A stretch of DNA of 64,000 bases, taken from contig NZ_SJPV01000001.1 of the NCBI RefSeq assembly GCF_007860135.1, positions 668,939-732,938 of the forward strand, read 5' to 3'. Position numbers and translations under genes: made by a program. Shown here one piece after another: positions 52,672 to 63,095 of the stretch (positions within the stretch are counted from its first letter, which is position 1; the number at the start of each line of letters is the position of its first letter). The notes below the pieces were generated by a model, which was not told where the DNA came from, did not search any database, and saw nothing but the letters and a program-made list of their open reading frames with translations. This DNA comes from Novipirellula artificiosorum. Lineage in GTDB: Bacteria > Planctomycetota > Planctomycetia > Pirellulales > Pirellulaceae.

Positions 52672-53673
52672 CTAGAAAGCTGTGCCAATTTGCCGCACCA
52701 AGTTAGCGACAAGCGGCTTTGAGGATCCATGAGAAACAATCACGACATCGAGACCACTGTCGTGGTGCTTCTGACAGGCTCGCTCAAGCGCGTCAACGAT
52801 CCATTGCTCCGGATTGCCGAAGGCGCCACCACCGAGCAGTGTCAAAAACAGCCGACTGCATCCGTAATGCTCTGCGTTCAGGATGCCAGCACAAAAAGTC
52901 GCTTCGTAGGCTGCCTCGAGGATCAGCCGAGCGAAATCGGCCCATTCGGCAGCTTCCTGGCGTCCGTAGGCGACCGGCAACGCGGAACAAAGGGCCTGAG
53001 AAACCCGGTGACCTGCACCCGGTAACGTGACAGCAGCGTTCCATTGCAATCCGATTCGCAGCGAACCCCGATACCGATCAAGTTGACATTCATCGGCTGC
53101 TTGAAGTTGCCGCGTGATCTCATTCAGCCCCCAATCGGTCGGCAACATGTAACCGTTCTCCATCGTCCAAAGCGATCCCTCGCGATTCCCAAGTCGCAGT
53201 CCAAGGTCCGCAGCACAGTCGATTTGATGATTTGCGGATTGCCCTGTCTCGTTACCGACAATTGCAAAGTAGTTGCGATAGATGGCTGCAGCACCACATG
53301 AGATCGCACAGGCAGGGCCCTGGGTCCAGTCGCGTTCGTAGATTCCGACACCGCGTTCCGGCGTCACCGAAGGGCTGGCCATCTCCAGCAGATTAAACTG
53401 GGATGCGACCTGAAACATCGCGTGTGCGTTCGCCGAATTCGCATGCAAATCGCGAGCGTTCGCGACCACTTCGGACAGTCTTAGTTTGCCGGTTGGGCGC
53501 CTCACTTGATCGACTCGCTGACGCAATTCCTCAAGCGTTGGCGTCTCGAGCATACCGAAAGCCATCCGTTTGCCGTCGAGTCGCACAATGCAATCGCCAT
53601 CTACCCTCAATTGCGAACGAACCTGGTCCGGCGATGCCTCGCGGAAGCCGGTCAGTTCATCAAACCAAGTCAT
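52672..53673 (-). CDS. Macrodomain-like protein, candidate ADP-ribose binder/hydrolase
   Basis: The 333-residue protein starts at an ATG (MTWFDELTGF). Recognisable blocks are MFQVASQFNLLEMASPSVTPE, DWTQGPACAISCGAAAIYRNYF, GSLWTMENGYMLP and LFLTLLGGGAFGNPEQWIVDA, then GLDVVIVSHGSS. The GGGAFGNP stretch followed by WI-x-x-A resembles the ADP-ribose phosphate loop (G-[VIA]-[FY]-G) of macrodomains, and no N-terminal signal is present, so it is cytoplasmic. The family looks conserved but I know no characterised member. It precedes draT by 75 bp and follows the secreted glycosidase-like gene by 35 bp, so removal or binding of ADP-ribose put on by DraT is the natural hypothesis. A fold assignment from eye alone is uncertain. 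Confidence 0.55.
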   Translation of the reverse strand: MTWFDELTGFREASPDQVRSQLRVDGDCIVRLDGKRMAFGMLETPTLEELRQRVDQVRRPTGKLRLSEVVANARDLHANSANAHAMFQVASQFNLLEMASPSVTPERGVGIYERDWTQGPACAISCGAAAIYRNYFAIVGNETGQSANHQIDCAADLGLRLGNREGSLWTMENGYMLPTDWGLNEITRQLQAADECQLDRYRGSLRIGLQWNAAVTLPGAGHRVSQALCSALPVAYGRQEAAEWADFARLILEAAYEATFCAGILNAEHYGCSRLFLTLLGGGAFGNPEQWIVDALERACQKHHDSGLDVVIVSHGSSKPLVANLVRQIGTAF

Positions 53674-53708
53674 CTCGTGATCCCGAATGGTTCTATCGTC
53701 AACACAAC

Positions 53709-55415
53709 TTAGAAATCGACGCGAATCAAATCGCCGAAATCATCGAGCAGCTCATACTTTTTTTCCCAAGGAGTGTACATCATTCCTCGGGCACCTTGGG
53801 TTCCTTTGACGATCTTGAACCAAAGGCGAACCTGCTCAAGATCATCCGCATCATAGTAACAGGACGCCAAAGTGCGAAAGCCTTGCCCGGAGAAGAACTT
53901 CATGCTTTCTTCTCGTGGTTCGTTGCCCCAAACGGCAAGGATCAAATCCTCTGGGACATGATTCCATGAACCATTAAAGTCGCCGTTGACGAGGTGATAA
54001 TCCGCATGGGCGTTGTGGTTGGGGTCGAGCATATCCGACCAAACATAGATCTCAACGCCTGGCATGTGTCGCCTTAAGATTTCCGTGATCTTGGTTAGAC
54101 ATTCGCCCAGCAACTCAGCCATGTCACGCCCCCCGCACGCCTGGCAAGTTCCGCCCATGCGGATTTCGTCAGCATTGAGGAACACCCGCTTTGGATGCAG
54201 GCGTTCGGCTAGCAACTTCGCTTCCTGCTCATAGATTTCGTAAAGCCTCGGTTCGGCCATGCAGATCGTGACCTGCGACGCGTTGATCACTTGCGAGTGA
54301 TACCAGCTCACCTGGAGCGTTTCCCCGAGCTTGATCCGAGACTCCGCAGGAATTCGGATGGAGGGCACGGGCCCGTCGGCGCGGTAAGGATTCAATTGGG
54401 GATCCTCGATGCGTTGAAAGTCCTCGCCTTCCACAAACTCAACCGTACCGTCTTCACACTTAACCGAAACCGGCGTTCCGGGACGACGCAACACATTAAG
54501 CGGTCCAATTTCCTCAATGGCCCAATCGTCCACCCACAACTTACCTGCAATGCCGCCCCACATGCCCGCGTAGACTCGTACGGAATCATGATCCAAACTA
54601 TTGAAGACCAACGTCAGTTTCTGCCAATCCCCCGTCGAGGAAAGCTGGAATTTTCTCGGTGCAATCGGGCGGTCGCCAACGAGGACTTGGACCATGAAGC
54701 TGTTCGTTGGTTTCAAATTCTCGGTCCTAACCCAGACACTCAGACGATAACAACGGTGGGGATGCAATTGGACCTGCTGCATCACGCGTCCGTGCCCATG
54801 GGGGTTTGCTGTGAAGTTTTCCAAACGCAGCGACGCGTCACCGGAATGCTTTACCGCCGTGTCAACAAAACTCACTTCGCCTGGTGCATCGTGGAACTGC
54901 CACCCTGCAAAACGGTTTCCCTGATACGCTTCGAAGTCGGCATTGCGGAATGCGACGTCGGGATCGGCAACAAGTTCGGCGGTCCCCTCTCGGACCATGA
55001 AGGGAGCATCGACCACCGGCACCCCTTCCGCGAGATTACGATCATGGACCAGCGCCGAACCTCCATAGCCAATCGAAAAAATGGCGGGTATCAACTCAAG
55101 TTCATGACGGTCGCATACAGCCTCAATTTGCTGAAGGCGCCGGAAGTAGCTGGGCGACTTCGTACTCAGCGAATCGAGCCCAAGTGACATGACCGCACCA
55201 TTGATCCCGTGCTCGGCGGCAGTCTCGAGAACTTTTGTCATCTCGTCGACATCCGAGTCGCGGCTGAGGTTCCAGCCAAACATCCAAACGAACCGGTCAG
55301 GAAGCGACTGCGCACGGCTCGATGAGGGAGCAAGCCAAACAAAAAACAGTAACAGGAAGGGGATGATTGGCGACCGAGCGAGATTGCCGCAAATCGAGTG
55401 ATGGAAGATCGCCAT
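53709..55415 (-). CDS. Secreted TIM-barrel glycosidase-like protein with a carbohydrate-binding insert
   Basis: The 568-residue protein has a signal peptide (IPFLLLFFVWLAPSSSRAQS). The barrel begins PDRFVWMFGWNLSRDSDVDEM and continues after an inserted beta domain (about 150-300; FADAYQGNRFAGWQ-like CBM sequence with SLRLENFTANPHGH and LWVDDWAIEEIG). Then PKRVFLNADEIRMGG carries an Asp-Glu pair as in GH20-type barrels, followed by ACGGRDMAELLGECL, IYVWSDMLDPNHNAH and WNHVPEDLILAVWG. A substrate-assisted hexosaminidase-like mechanism is possible, but the family is not certain. It is upstream of, and probably co-transcribed with, the macrodomain-like and draT genes. Confidence 0.65.
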   Translation of the reverse strand: MAIFHHSICGNLARSPIIPFLLLFFVWLAPSSSRAQSLPDRFVWMFGWNLSRDSDVDEMTKVLETAAEHGINGAVMSLGLDSLSTKSPSYFRRLQQIEAVCDRHELELIPAIFSIGYGGSALVHDRNLAEGVPVVDAPFMVREGTAELVADPDVAFRNADFEAYQGNRFAGWQFHDAPGEVSFVDTAVKHSGDASLRLENFTANPHGHGRVMQQVQLHPHRCYRLSVWVRTENLKPTNSFMVQVLVGDRPIAPRKFQLSSTGDWQKLTLVFNSLDHDSVRVYAGMWGGIAGKLWVDDWAIEEIGPLNVLRRPGTPVSVKCEDGTVEFVEGEDFQRIEDPQLNPYRADGPVPSIRIPAESRIKLGETLQVSWYHSQVINASQVTICMAEPRLYEIYEQEAKLLAERLHPKRVFLNADEIRMGGTCQACGGRDMAELLGECLTKITEILRRHMPGVEIYVWSDMLDPNHNAHADYHLVNGDFNGSWNHVPEDLILAVWGNEPREESMKFFSGQGFRTLASCYYDADDLEQVRLWFKIVKGTQGARGMMYTPWEKKYELLDDFGDLIRVDF

Positions 55416-55567
55416 GGCAAAGCCTCTTAAAGTTCACCTTTCCGCGCAACGTCGAAACCACGACGGGTCAAACACATCGCTGATCACGTCTTCCTGGTGC
55501 GGTTGACAACAGGCGGAAGCCGGACCCGCGAGAACAGGCATATCGGCGATTTGCTCTGCATCGCGGG

Positions 55568-56905
<1,338 letters not shown>

Positions 56906-57194
56906 TTATGCTCCATCGGACACACCGCCAGGAATTTCCTGACAGCAAGTCCCAGTGAAAAACGGAAAATTGGTGCATCAGTTATACGACGCAAAATGGG
57001 TTTGGAGTAGACGGGCAGCATCCATCGAGTCATCGTCCTCAGCGCCGATTCGCGTTTCACGAACGGGCACAAGTCGTCTGATTTGGCGAGATACCATCAA
57101 AGTAGGAAGCTGCTGAACCATTCTTCAAGTCAAATTGAGCCCCAAATCTACCTGAGCGTACGGTTCTCGTCTGCCAACTCTCACTCCCCGAAAC

Positions 57195-58559
57195 TCAAAG
57201 CGTCTTCAGATACTCCAGCACTGCCCACTTTTCCTGTTCGGTCAGCTGATCGGGGTAGTCGTGACCGGCACTACTTTTCCCGAAACGTCGGGTATCAAAA
57301 TAAGTGCGGCGAATCGCAACGTCCGGTTCGGTCAGTGGCACTTTTTCAACGACTTCAATTTCCAGTCCGACATGGGCTTGATCCATCTGCTGCGAAATCG
57401 GTCGCCAGACTTGGGGGCGCTGGGCCGGATGCAAAACGTGCCAAAGCGTCGGAACACTACCGTTGTGAAAGTACGGCGCGCTCGCCCAGACACCATCGAG
57501 CGGTGGTGCGACGTAACCGTCCGGATCGACAACCGTCGCCTGGCGCTGCAACGGACCTCTCTGGGCAAACCAACTTGCAGCATACTTCGCTCGCCCTTCG
57601 CTCGGCAGCGCAGTCAAGCGGACGGGATCGGTCCCGATCTCGGAAAGCGGTATTCGACGATTTGGATACTCACCCTGATCCCCATACGTCCCATGGCATT
57701 CCGCACAGCTTTGATCAAACAAATGCTTTCCACGGAGAGACAATTTCTCGTCGACACGCCCCTGATACTTCGGCGGTCGCAGGGACGCCATGTAAGCAAA
57801 GACATCTCGGAACTCATCCTCGTGTTCACGGAAGTACTCAGGACCGTTTTCGGGCACGAGCATGAACTGCATCAATCCGCGATGCCCTTTTTCTGCAAAT
57901 CCGTCGATGTAGAGATACGGTCGTTTATGAAAATACCACCATGGAGGTGCGTCCATGTCATGGTGCGTGAATTTCTCCGGCAACCGGTCGATCACGTTTA
58001 ACGCTTCGTCGCGAAATTGCATCAGCCCCATTCCGAAAACGACCGCGTTGGTGGTGCCATGCGTGGTCCCCAACGGCACCACGAGCGAGCCGATATCCAT
58101 GCGAGTCAGTGGTTCACCGAGGCGGAATTTGGTTCGCCGGATTTCCTCACTGAGCGTTTGCAAGCCAAACCGGTTATTCGGAGCCCCCGGCGTCGGGTCA
58201 CCGTAGACACTTCCGCCGTGACAGGCAAAACAGTTCATCGTCCAGCGACCCTCGGCATCGACAACGTACTGAAGCGGCTTCCCCGAATCGTCGTCCGGTC
58301 GAGGGGTTAGCCCGTAACGATCAAAAGCCATTTTTCGGCGCTGTTGCGTCGTTGCATTTTCCGCTTCTCGACATAGCGGTTCAGGCCACGCCTGCCAAAC
58401 TTCATCGAAGACGTGCTGATCAAAATCGCTCGGTAAGACGGGCGTTTCGGTAAGCAGTCGGTAGCCTCGCGCGGCGGCACCGCCCTGCTCTGCCCTGACC
58501 ATTGCCAGCGGAAGACAGGTGAGAACCATCAAAGCCGTCAGTCTATTTCGATACGTCAT
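57195..58559 (-). CDS. Exported di-heme c-type cytochrome (peroxidase/RoxA-like)
   Basis: This 454-residue protein has a signal peptide (LTALMVLTCLPLAMVRA) and two heme-binding motifs: CFACH near residue 110 and CAECH near 285. Spacing between them is that of the cytochrome-c peroxidase/RoxA group. The second domain has GVWASAPYFHNGSVPTLWHVL, the block that precedes the distal methionine or histidine in MauG-like proteins. TFSRG or peroxidase-specific residues could not be assigned. RoxA members are dioxygenases for polyisoprene; others are peroxidases. It would act in the periplasm as an electron-transfer or oxidation enzyme. Its 3' end is 292 bp upstream of thiC. Confidence 0.85.
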   Translation of the reverse strand: MTYRNRLTALMVLTCLPLAMVRAEQGGAAARGYRLLTETPVLPSDFDQHVFDEVWQAWPEPLCREAENATTQQRRKMAFDRYGLTPRPDDDSGKPLQYVVDAEGRWTMNCFACHGGSVYGDPTPGAPNNRFGLQTLSEEIRRTKFRLGEPLTRMDIGSLVVPLGTTHGTTNAVVFGMGLMQFRDEALNVIDRLPEKFTHHDMDAPPWWYFHKRPYLYIDGFAEKGHRGLMQFMLVPENGPEYFREHEDEFRDVFAYMASLRPPKYQGRVDEKLSLRGKHLFDQSCAECHGTYGDQGEYPNRRIPLSEIGTDPVRLTALPSEGRAKYAASWFAQRGPLQRQATVVDPDGYVAPPLDGVWASAPYFHNGSVPTLWHVLHPAQRPQVWRPISQQMDQAHVGLEIEVVEKVPLTEPDVAIRRTYFDTRRFGKSSAGHDYPDQLTEQEKWAVLEYLKTL

Positions 58560-58663
58560 GCTGGTATTTTACGCCAGTGACAATCGGGGCAAGACTTGGG
58601 CGCATTCCCGTTCCGCGACAAATCACTCCATCAGGCCGCCGTGACAGCGGACTGAACGGGAAA

Positions 58664-58870
58664 TCAATCGAGTGAAAAACCGATTTTTACGGTGACTTGC
58701 CAGTTATCAACTTTGCCGTCGATAATATTTCCACGCGTTTCGGTCACTTCAAACCAAGCGAGCCCACGGATGCTCTGTGAAGCTTGTTTGATCGCGCTTT
58801 CGACAGCTTCTTCGATCGAGATGGTGGAGGTACCGGTGATTTCGATTTTCTTGTAAATACGATTGGGCAT
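58664..58870 (-). CDS. Dodecin, flavin-binding
   Basis: The 68-residue protein matches dodecin: IYKKIEITGTSTISIEEAVE, then AIKQASQSIRGLAWFEVTE and DNWQVTVKIGFSLD. The Trp39 (LAWFE) stacks on the flavin in known structures and Gln in DNWQV contacts its edge. Dodecins form 12-mers that store or buffer riboflavin/FMN in the cytoplasm. It starts at an ATG, with an ICMT-like gene diverging 99 bp away, and lies 105 bp after the cytochrome gene start. Confidence 0.92.
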   Translation of the reverse strand: MPNRIYKKIEITGTSTISIEEAVESAIKQASQSIRGLAWFEVTETRGNIIDGKVDNWQVTVKIGFSLD

Positions 58871-58968
58871 GGCCTAGTCCTGTTCGACGGTGAAAATGGG
58901 GTCAGAAAACACACCCTTAATGTAGCGCGTTGCCACCCTGTTTGCCATACCACACCAACAAAACCGCC

Positions 58969-59406
58969 ATGCGACAAACTGCCCTAGTGATTGCTCAGTT
59001 TTTCCTTTCGGCTGCAATCGTCCTATCCGCGAACTGGCATCCACCGGACGGGTTGCCCGTCGCACTTTCGCTGCCAGGCGTTGGCATTGCCGTCTGGGCT
59101 TGGGTAACCATCGGGCTGCGAAATATCCGCATTCACCCATCGCCTACTGATCGAACCCAGCTTGCCACGTCCGGCCCCTATCATTTCATTCGGCACCCGA
59201 TGTATGCGGGTGTCTTGTGGATGACCGGCGCCCTGCTGTGGAGCAATCCGCAATGGTGGCGTGCCCTCGCTTGGGGCGTCTTATGGTTGGTGCTTTTTGG
59301 AAAAGCAACGATGGAAGAGCAAGCGATGGCTGAACAGTTCCCAGATTATGAAAATCTGCAAAAGCGAACGGGCATGCTGTGGCCACGGTTGGGTTCTCGA
59401 AAATGA
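58969..59406 (+). CDS. ICMT-like membrane methyltransferase
   Basis: The ATG at 58969 is preferred over a TTG at 58930, giving 145 residues. Helices are ALVIAQFFLSAAIVLSA, VALSLPGVGIAVWAWVTIG and RALAWGVLWLVLFGKATM. The family motif follows: GPYHFIRHPMYAGVLWMTGALL with EEQAMAEQFPDYENLQKRTG. This is the isoprenylcysteine carboxyl methyltransferase / phospholipid methyltransferase type, using SAM in the membrane. The substrate in bacteria is generally unknown. It diverges from dodecin. The 295 bp after it hold a weak GATCC/GGATC stem and no gene that I can support. Confidence 0.85.
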   Translation: MRQTALVIAQFFLSAAIVLSANWHPPDGLPVALSLPGVGIAVWAWVTIGLRNIRIHPSPTDRTQLATSGPYHFIRHPMYAGVLWMTGALLWSNPQWWRALAWGVLWLVLFGKATMEEQAMAEQFPDYENLQKRTGMLWPRLGSRK

Positions 59407-59701
59407 TTCATCCGCAGGATCCGCGAGTAAGATGGATCCGAAAAAGGATCATTGATGCGAAGGAGGGTCCCTTACCTCGAGGAACGTGCGAAAAATAAGT
59501 GGCGTAAGCTTCTCCGATACCAAAGTTGTTTTTCGATCGACCCTCGCCACGGCGCGGCCCTGGGCTTGGGAAGACAACGCCGTTGGCGTCAGGACATTCC
59601 TCAAGATCAAAACGTGGTAGTGGTCTGCGGTGCGTTCCGCCCGGAGAAGCCGGACGGAAGCCAACATAAACCGTTGATGACAAACGCCTCGTTGCTCCGC
59701 T

Positions 59702-60352
59702 TCAAACCCGCCTCTTGCGTTTGCGTCCTATTTCCATGATGCCAACCGAACCAGCCATCAAAACCGTGATCGACGAAGGTTCGGGCACTGCGGTAACATC
59801 GAACGAAATGCTTTGAAATCCGTACGAATCTTCGGCGGTAAAAACAAGAGTGGAACCTGACGCGAGATCAATTCGACCAGAGGGCGTCCAGGTATCCGTG
59901 CCCCCGTTGAAATCGGCAAGGCCATCAACGAGGACAAAGCTGGAACCACCAATGGTCACCAATGCCGAGTCCGAGGCTCCACCCGCCCCAATGAAATTAA
60001 CGTCGTTCAGTGCAACAACTAAGTCGGAAAACGAAACAGTAAACGTCAACGTTTCGCCCGCATCGAGTTCGCTTGCCTCGTCGCCATCGCCCGCTGTTAC
60101 CCCAGCTGAATCGACACCCGCTGTCGTCTTGTTCGCATTAAACGAGGATCCGGATGCCCCTGTGATGGTTGAACTCGTTGCCACGGACAACGTCAGTCCG
60201 GATAGCGTGGTCGAACCAGAAGCTTCGAGATCGTCAGCCGGCTCGTTGAGAACGTCCGCATCATCCAGCAGCAGGAACGGGACAACCGCCGCGTCTGAAC
60301 TGCTTGCGACGATCACTGCACCGCAAAAAGCGAGGAAACGAAGTTGGAACAT
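59702..60352 (-). CDS. PEP-CTERM sorted secreted protein
   Basis: The ATG at 60352 has GGAGGT nine bases upstream and begins a signal peptide (MFQLRFLAFCGAVIVASSSDA); the longer frame to 60442 overlaps the promoter. The protein is 216 residues, low in aromatic residues and rich in Ser, Thr, Asp and Gly, with a likely beta-sandwich (TFTVSFSDLVVAL, SGSTLVFTAEDSYG). The C-terminus is AVPEPSSITVLMAGSVGIM followed by a basic EIGRKRKRRV tail, the PEP-CTERM signal for exosortase sorting; the hydrophobic part is short and followed by a Glu. The function is unknown. Confidence 0.85.
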   Translation of the reverse strand: MFQLRFLAFCGAVIVASSSDAAVVPFLLLDDADVLNEPADDLEASGSTTLSGLTLSVATSSTITGASGSSFNANKTTAGVDSAGVTAGDGDEASELDAGETLTFTVSFSDLVVALNDVNFIGAGGASDSALVTIGGSSFVLVDGLADFNGGTDTWTPSGRIDLASGSTLVFTAEDSYGFQSISFDVTAVPEPSSITVLMAGSVGIMEIGRKRKRRV

Positions 60353-60420
60353 GGGGGAGTACCTCCAGAAGACGGGCAAAGAGCATACTTTTGTCCATAC
60401 ATGAACAACGACCTTCCCGA

Positions 60421-60449
60421 ATCGTAAAGAAATCGCCACCACAATTCAA
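60421..60449 (-). promoter_or_regulatory. Sigma-70-like promoter of the PEP-CTERM gene
   Basis: On the minus strand TTGAAT (60444-60449) and TACGAT (60421-60426) are 17 bases apart. Transcription would start about 60 bases before the ATG at 60352. It lies just past the stop of the GT39-like gene at 60458, so the PEP-CTERM gene can be expressed separately. Confidence 0.45.
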
Positions 60450-60457
60450 CTTTTTCG

Positions 60458-61984
60458 CTATTTTTCGGCTCCTGTTGGTACATCGGGCGAGTGAGCAACG
60501 GCCACGTTGCCGTAGTTTCGCAGCTGAACCTGTTCATCCACGTGACGTGCCAAGGCCGACACCGGATGACGGGTAAGCAGCAAGTTGGGAAAGCCACCTT
60601 CCTTTGTGACTTCAACCCATTTGCGGTGATTGCTGAGGACGACTCCCAGATCGCGACGAACGGCATAGGGCCCGTCGACCACGAAACGCAAATACTCGCC
60701 TTGTTCAAGACGCCGCGGAGAATCGAGGGATGCCGTCTCAATCAATCCAGGGTCAAGCCAAATCATTCCGTCACTGGCCACCGCTTCGTTGACAAAGCGA
60801 ATCGCGTCTCGCCAATTCTCACCGCGGTACACAAGCCATTGACCCCGCCATGCCTTTGCCAACGTCCCTTGGCCTGACATCACCATCGTCAACAAACCGA
60901 CCGCCACAAGTAGCAATGCCGAATCACGAAGCCGGGGACCGAACAAAACCAACAAACCACGCACTCCCTGCGTTGTCCCTGCACCAAACACCCAAGCGAT
61001 CAACGGCAAACATGCGACAAGGTATCGGCGATGCCAAATCGCAGCGACATGCCAATAGGAGACACACCAAAACAGCACGGTGCTGATCACCACAACCAAG
61101 GCGAACGCCCAGACCAACGAAGCATCGGAGCCAGGCTCTATTTGCTTTCGCGGACCACAACACCGAGTCAAGCTAGAGAAACCAAGCAATGTCAACGGAG
61201 CAATCAACGTGGCGTTCCAGGGCCAAAGGGAGAAGATCTCCGAAACCGACACTGCGGTCGCAAAACGGCTCCATAGTTGTCGGTTCTGCCATGTTTGCTG
61301 AATCCCGCTCGTAAAGAGCGATGCGGCGAGCAGCCCCCCCACCACGACCAACATCGCGTCACTTCGTTGCAGCTTCAACGTTGCTCGCCAATCGACCAGT
61401 GACCAACGAACCATGACCAGTAAAGGCAACCAGACGAGCACGCCAAGCGATGTGATTTGAAACGCTGCGGCCACGCCGATGGACAACCACAAAGCCACCC
61501 AATCCCTGCCGCGCCGGCCAAGGGACGGTGGCTGTCCCCATAGCCTTGCCGTCAACAAACATGCGATGGCCGCAAGGCAAATGACTGCCGCATACGGCCT
61601 CAACTCGGTACCAAAGAAGATCGAGTTGGATTCCACCGCCAAAAGCAGTCCTGCAAAAACCCCCGGCCAGACCACCTTGTAAGCTCGCTGCATGCCAAGA
61701 AACAAAAAGACGCAGCCGAGCGAAACCGCAATGACACTCGTCAACCGCATCATCACTTCGCTGGTCCCGAAAACCCGACTCCAAACCCAAAGCAGTTGAA
61801 AGTAAAGCGGTTGCTGATGCCCATCGCTGGCCCGCTCTGCGACCAGCATGAACGAGTCACTGACTGTCCAGGCGGTGTGCAACTCATCAACCCAGTAGCT
61901 TTCCGCGGTCGGAGCAAGACGGAGCATCAGACTAAAGCAACCGATTGCGATGGCGATCAGCACACAGCGCCGCGAACCTCTCAT
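60458..61984 (-). CDS. Membrane glycosyltransferase-like protein (GT39/ArnT type)
   Basis: The ATG at 61984 overlaps the ltaE stop as ATGA, favouring it over an ATG at 62008. The 508-residue protein has about ten membrane helices. The N-terminal SYWVDELHTAWTVSDSF has the Asp-Glu of the GT39/PMT/ArnT clan first loop; TELRPYAAVICLAA is a further conserved block, as in other dolichyl- or polyprenyl-phosphate-sugar transferases. The C-terminal 130 residues are periplasmic. It probably transfers a sugar from a lipid carrier to an envelope acceptor. The donor and acceptor cannot be inferred. Confidence 0.8.
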   Translation of the reverse strand: MRGSRRCVLIAIAIGCFSLMLRLAPTAESYWVDELHTAWTVSDSFMLVAERASDGHQQPLYFQLLWVWSRVFGTSEVMMRLTSVIAVSLGCVFLFLGMQRAYKVVWPGVFAGLLLAVESNSIFFGTELRPYAAVICLAAIACLLTARLWGQPPSLGRRGRDWVALWLSIGVAAAFQITSLGVLVWLPLLVMVRWSLVDWRATLKLQRSDAMLVVVGGLLAASLFTSGIQQTWQNRQLWSRFATAVSVSEIFSLWPWNATLIAPLTLLGFSSLTRCCGPRKQIEPGSDASLVWAFALVVVISTVLFWCVSYWHVAAIWHRRYLVACLPLIAWVFGAGTTQGVRGLLVLFGPRLRDSALLLVAVGLLTMVMSGQGTLAKAWRGQWLVYRGENWRDAIRFVNEAVASDGMIWLDPGLIETASLDSPRRLEQGEYLRFVVDGPYAVRRDLGVVLSNHRKWVEVTKEGGFPNLLLTRHPVSALARHVDEQVQLRNYGNVAVAHSPDVPTGAEK

Positions 61985-63012
61985 GCCAACGTCGCGATCA
62001 CTTGGCATGCACGATCGATTTTCTCGGCTCCGACGTCAAGATGCGTCACCAACCGAATCGCCTGAGGGCCAATTGCGAAACAACGAATCCCACGCTCCGC
62101 AAGCTTACCAACCACCTGCTCGGCTGTCCCTCGCTCTGGAGCGATTTCAATCGCGACAATGTTGGTGTCGATGTGGCCACCACGGATCGAAAAACCCGGC
62201 AAGCTCGTGAAAGCATCGCCAAGTTGTTTCGCATGCTTGTGATCTTCGACCAATCGCTCGCGATGATGTTCAAGAGCATAAACAGCCCCAGCGGCGATGA
62301 TACCGGCTTGACGCATCGCACCACCATACAATTTTCTCGCGCGGCGAGCTTCACGAACAAAATCGTTGCTACCGGCAAGCACCGAACCGACCGGCGCCCC
62401 TAACCCCTTACTGAAACAAACGCTCACGGAATCGAATGGCTCCGCCAATTCAGCCTCACTGATCCCCGTTGCCACTGACGCATTCCAAAGCCGAGCGCCA
62501 TCGAGATGGGTTGCCAGACCGCTTTGTTTTGCCCAATGACAGGAATCGACGATGCCGGCTTGAGGCAGAATACGTCCCCCAAGCCGGTTGTGCGTGTTTT
62601 CCAGACAGAGCAGTCGGGTACGGACGCAGTGGTCGTTTTCGGCGTTGACTCTTCCACAAAGGTGCTCCCGCTTGAGCAAACCATCCTGGCCTTGAATCGT
62701 TTTTGCGACCAGTCCGGAAAGTGCCGCGAATGCCCCCTGCTCATAGAAATAGAGATGGCAGTCCTGTTCGCAAATGAACTCGCTACCCCGATCACAGTGG
62801 ACACGAAGAGCGATTTGGTTGGTCATCGACCCGCTTGGCATGTAGACAGCGGCCTGTTTCCCCAACAATTCCGCAGTCCTTTCTTCCAGTCGCTGGACCG
62901 TCGGATCGACATCGATCACGGCATCACCGAGAACGGCTTCCGCAATCGCCTTTCGCATCGCAGGTGTGGGCTGAGTGACCGTGTCGCTACGTAAGTCAAT
63001 TTCTTCGGGCAT
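61981..63012 (-). CDS. ltaE: Low-specificity L-threonine aldolase
   Basis: The ATG at 63012 begins MPEEIDLRSDTVTQPTPAMR, the family N-terminus, giving 343 residues. PSGSMTNQIALRVH, LENTHNRLGGRILP and THLDGARLWNASVATG are conserved, and the PLP lysine is in SVCFSKGLGAPVGS. The enzyme cleaves threonine or allo-threonine to glycine and acetaldehyde in the cytoplasm. The membrane glycosyltransferase gene overlaps its stop, which seems a positional coupling and not a shared pathway. It diverges from hisD, with 83 bp between the starts. Confidence 0.93.
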   Translation of the reverse strand: MPEEIDLRSDTVTQPTPAMRKAIAEAVLGDAVIDVDPTVQRLEERTAELLGKQAAVYMPSGSMTNQIALRVHCDRGSEFICEQDCHLYFYEQGAFAALSGLVAKTIQGQDGLLKREHLCGRVNAENDHCVRTRLLCLENTHNRLGGRILPQAGIVDSCHWAKQSGLATHLDGARLWNASVATGISEAELAEPFDSVSVCFSKGLGAPVGSVLAGSNDFVREARRARKLYGGAMRQAGIIAAGAVYALEHHRERLVEDHKHAKQLGDAFTSLPGFSIRGGHIDTNIVAIEIAPERGTAEQVVGKLAERGIRCFAIGPQAIRLVTHLDVGAEKIDRACQVIATLA

Positions 63013-63095
63013 TGTCAACAATTCGTCCTGTTCGAGGCTAAACAAAACGCATTGTATCGGCTTATGATGTGGGCGTAACGAGGCCACCCCAAACC

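Noticed and set aside
59408-59739. Small frames between the ICMT-like and PEP-CTERM genes
   Set aside because: No family match, no ribosome site and atypical Arg/Cys-rich composition; treated as noncoding.
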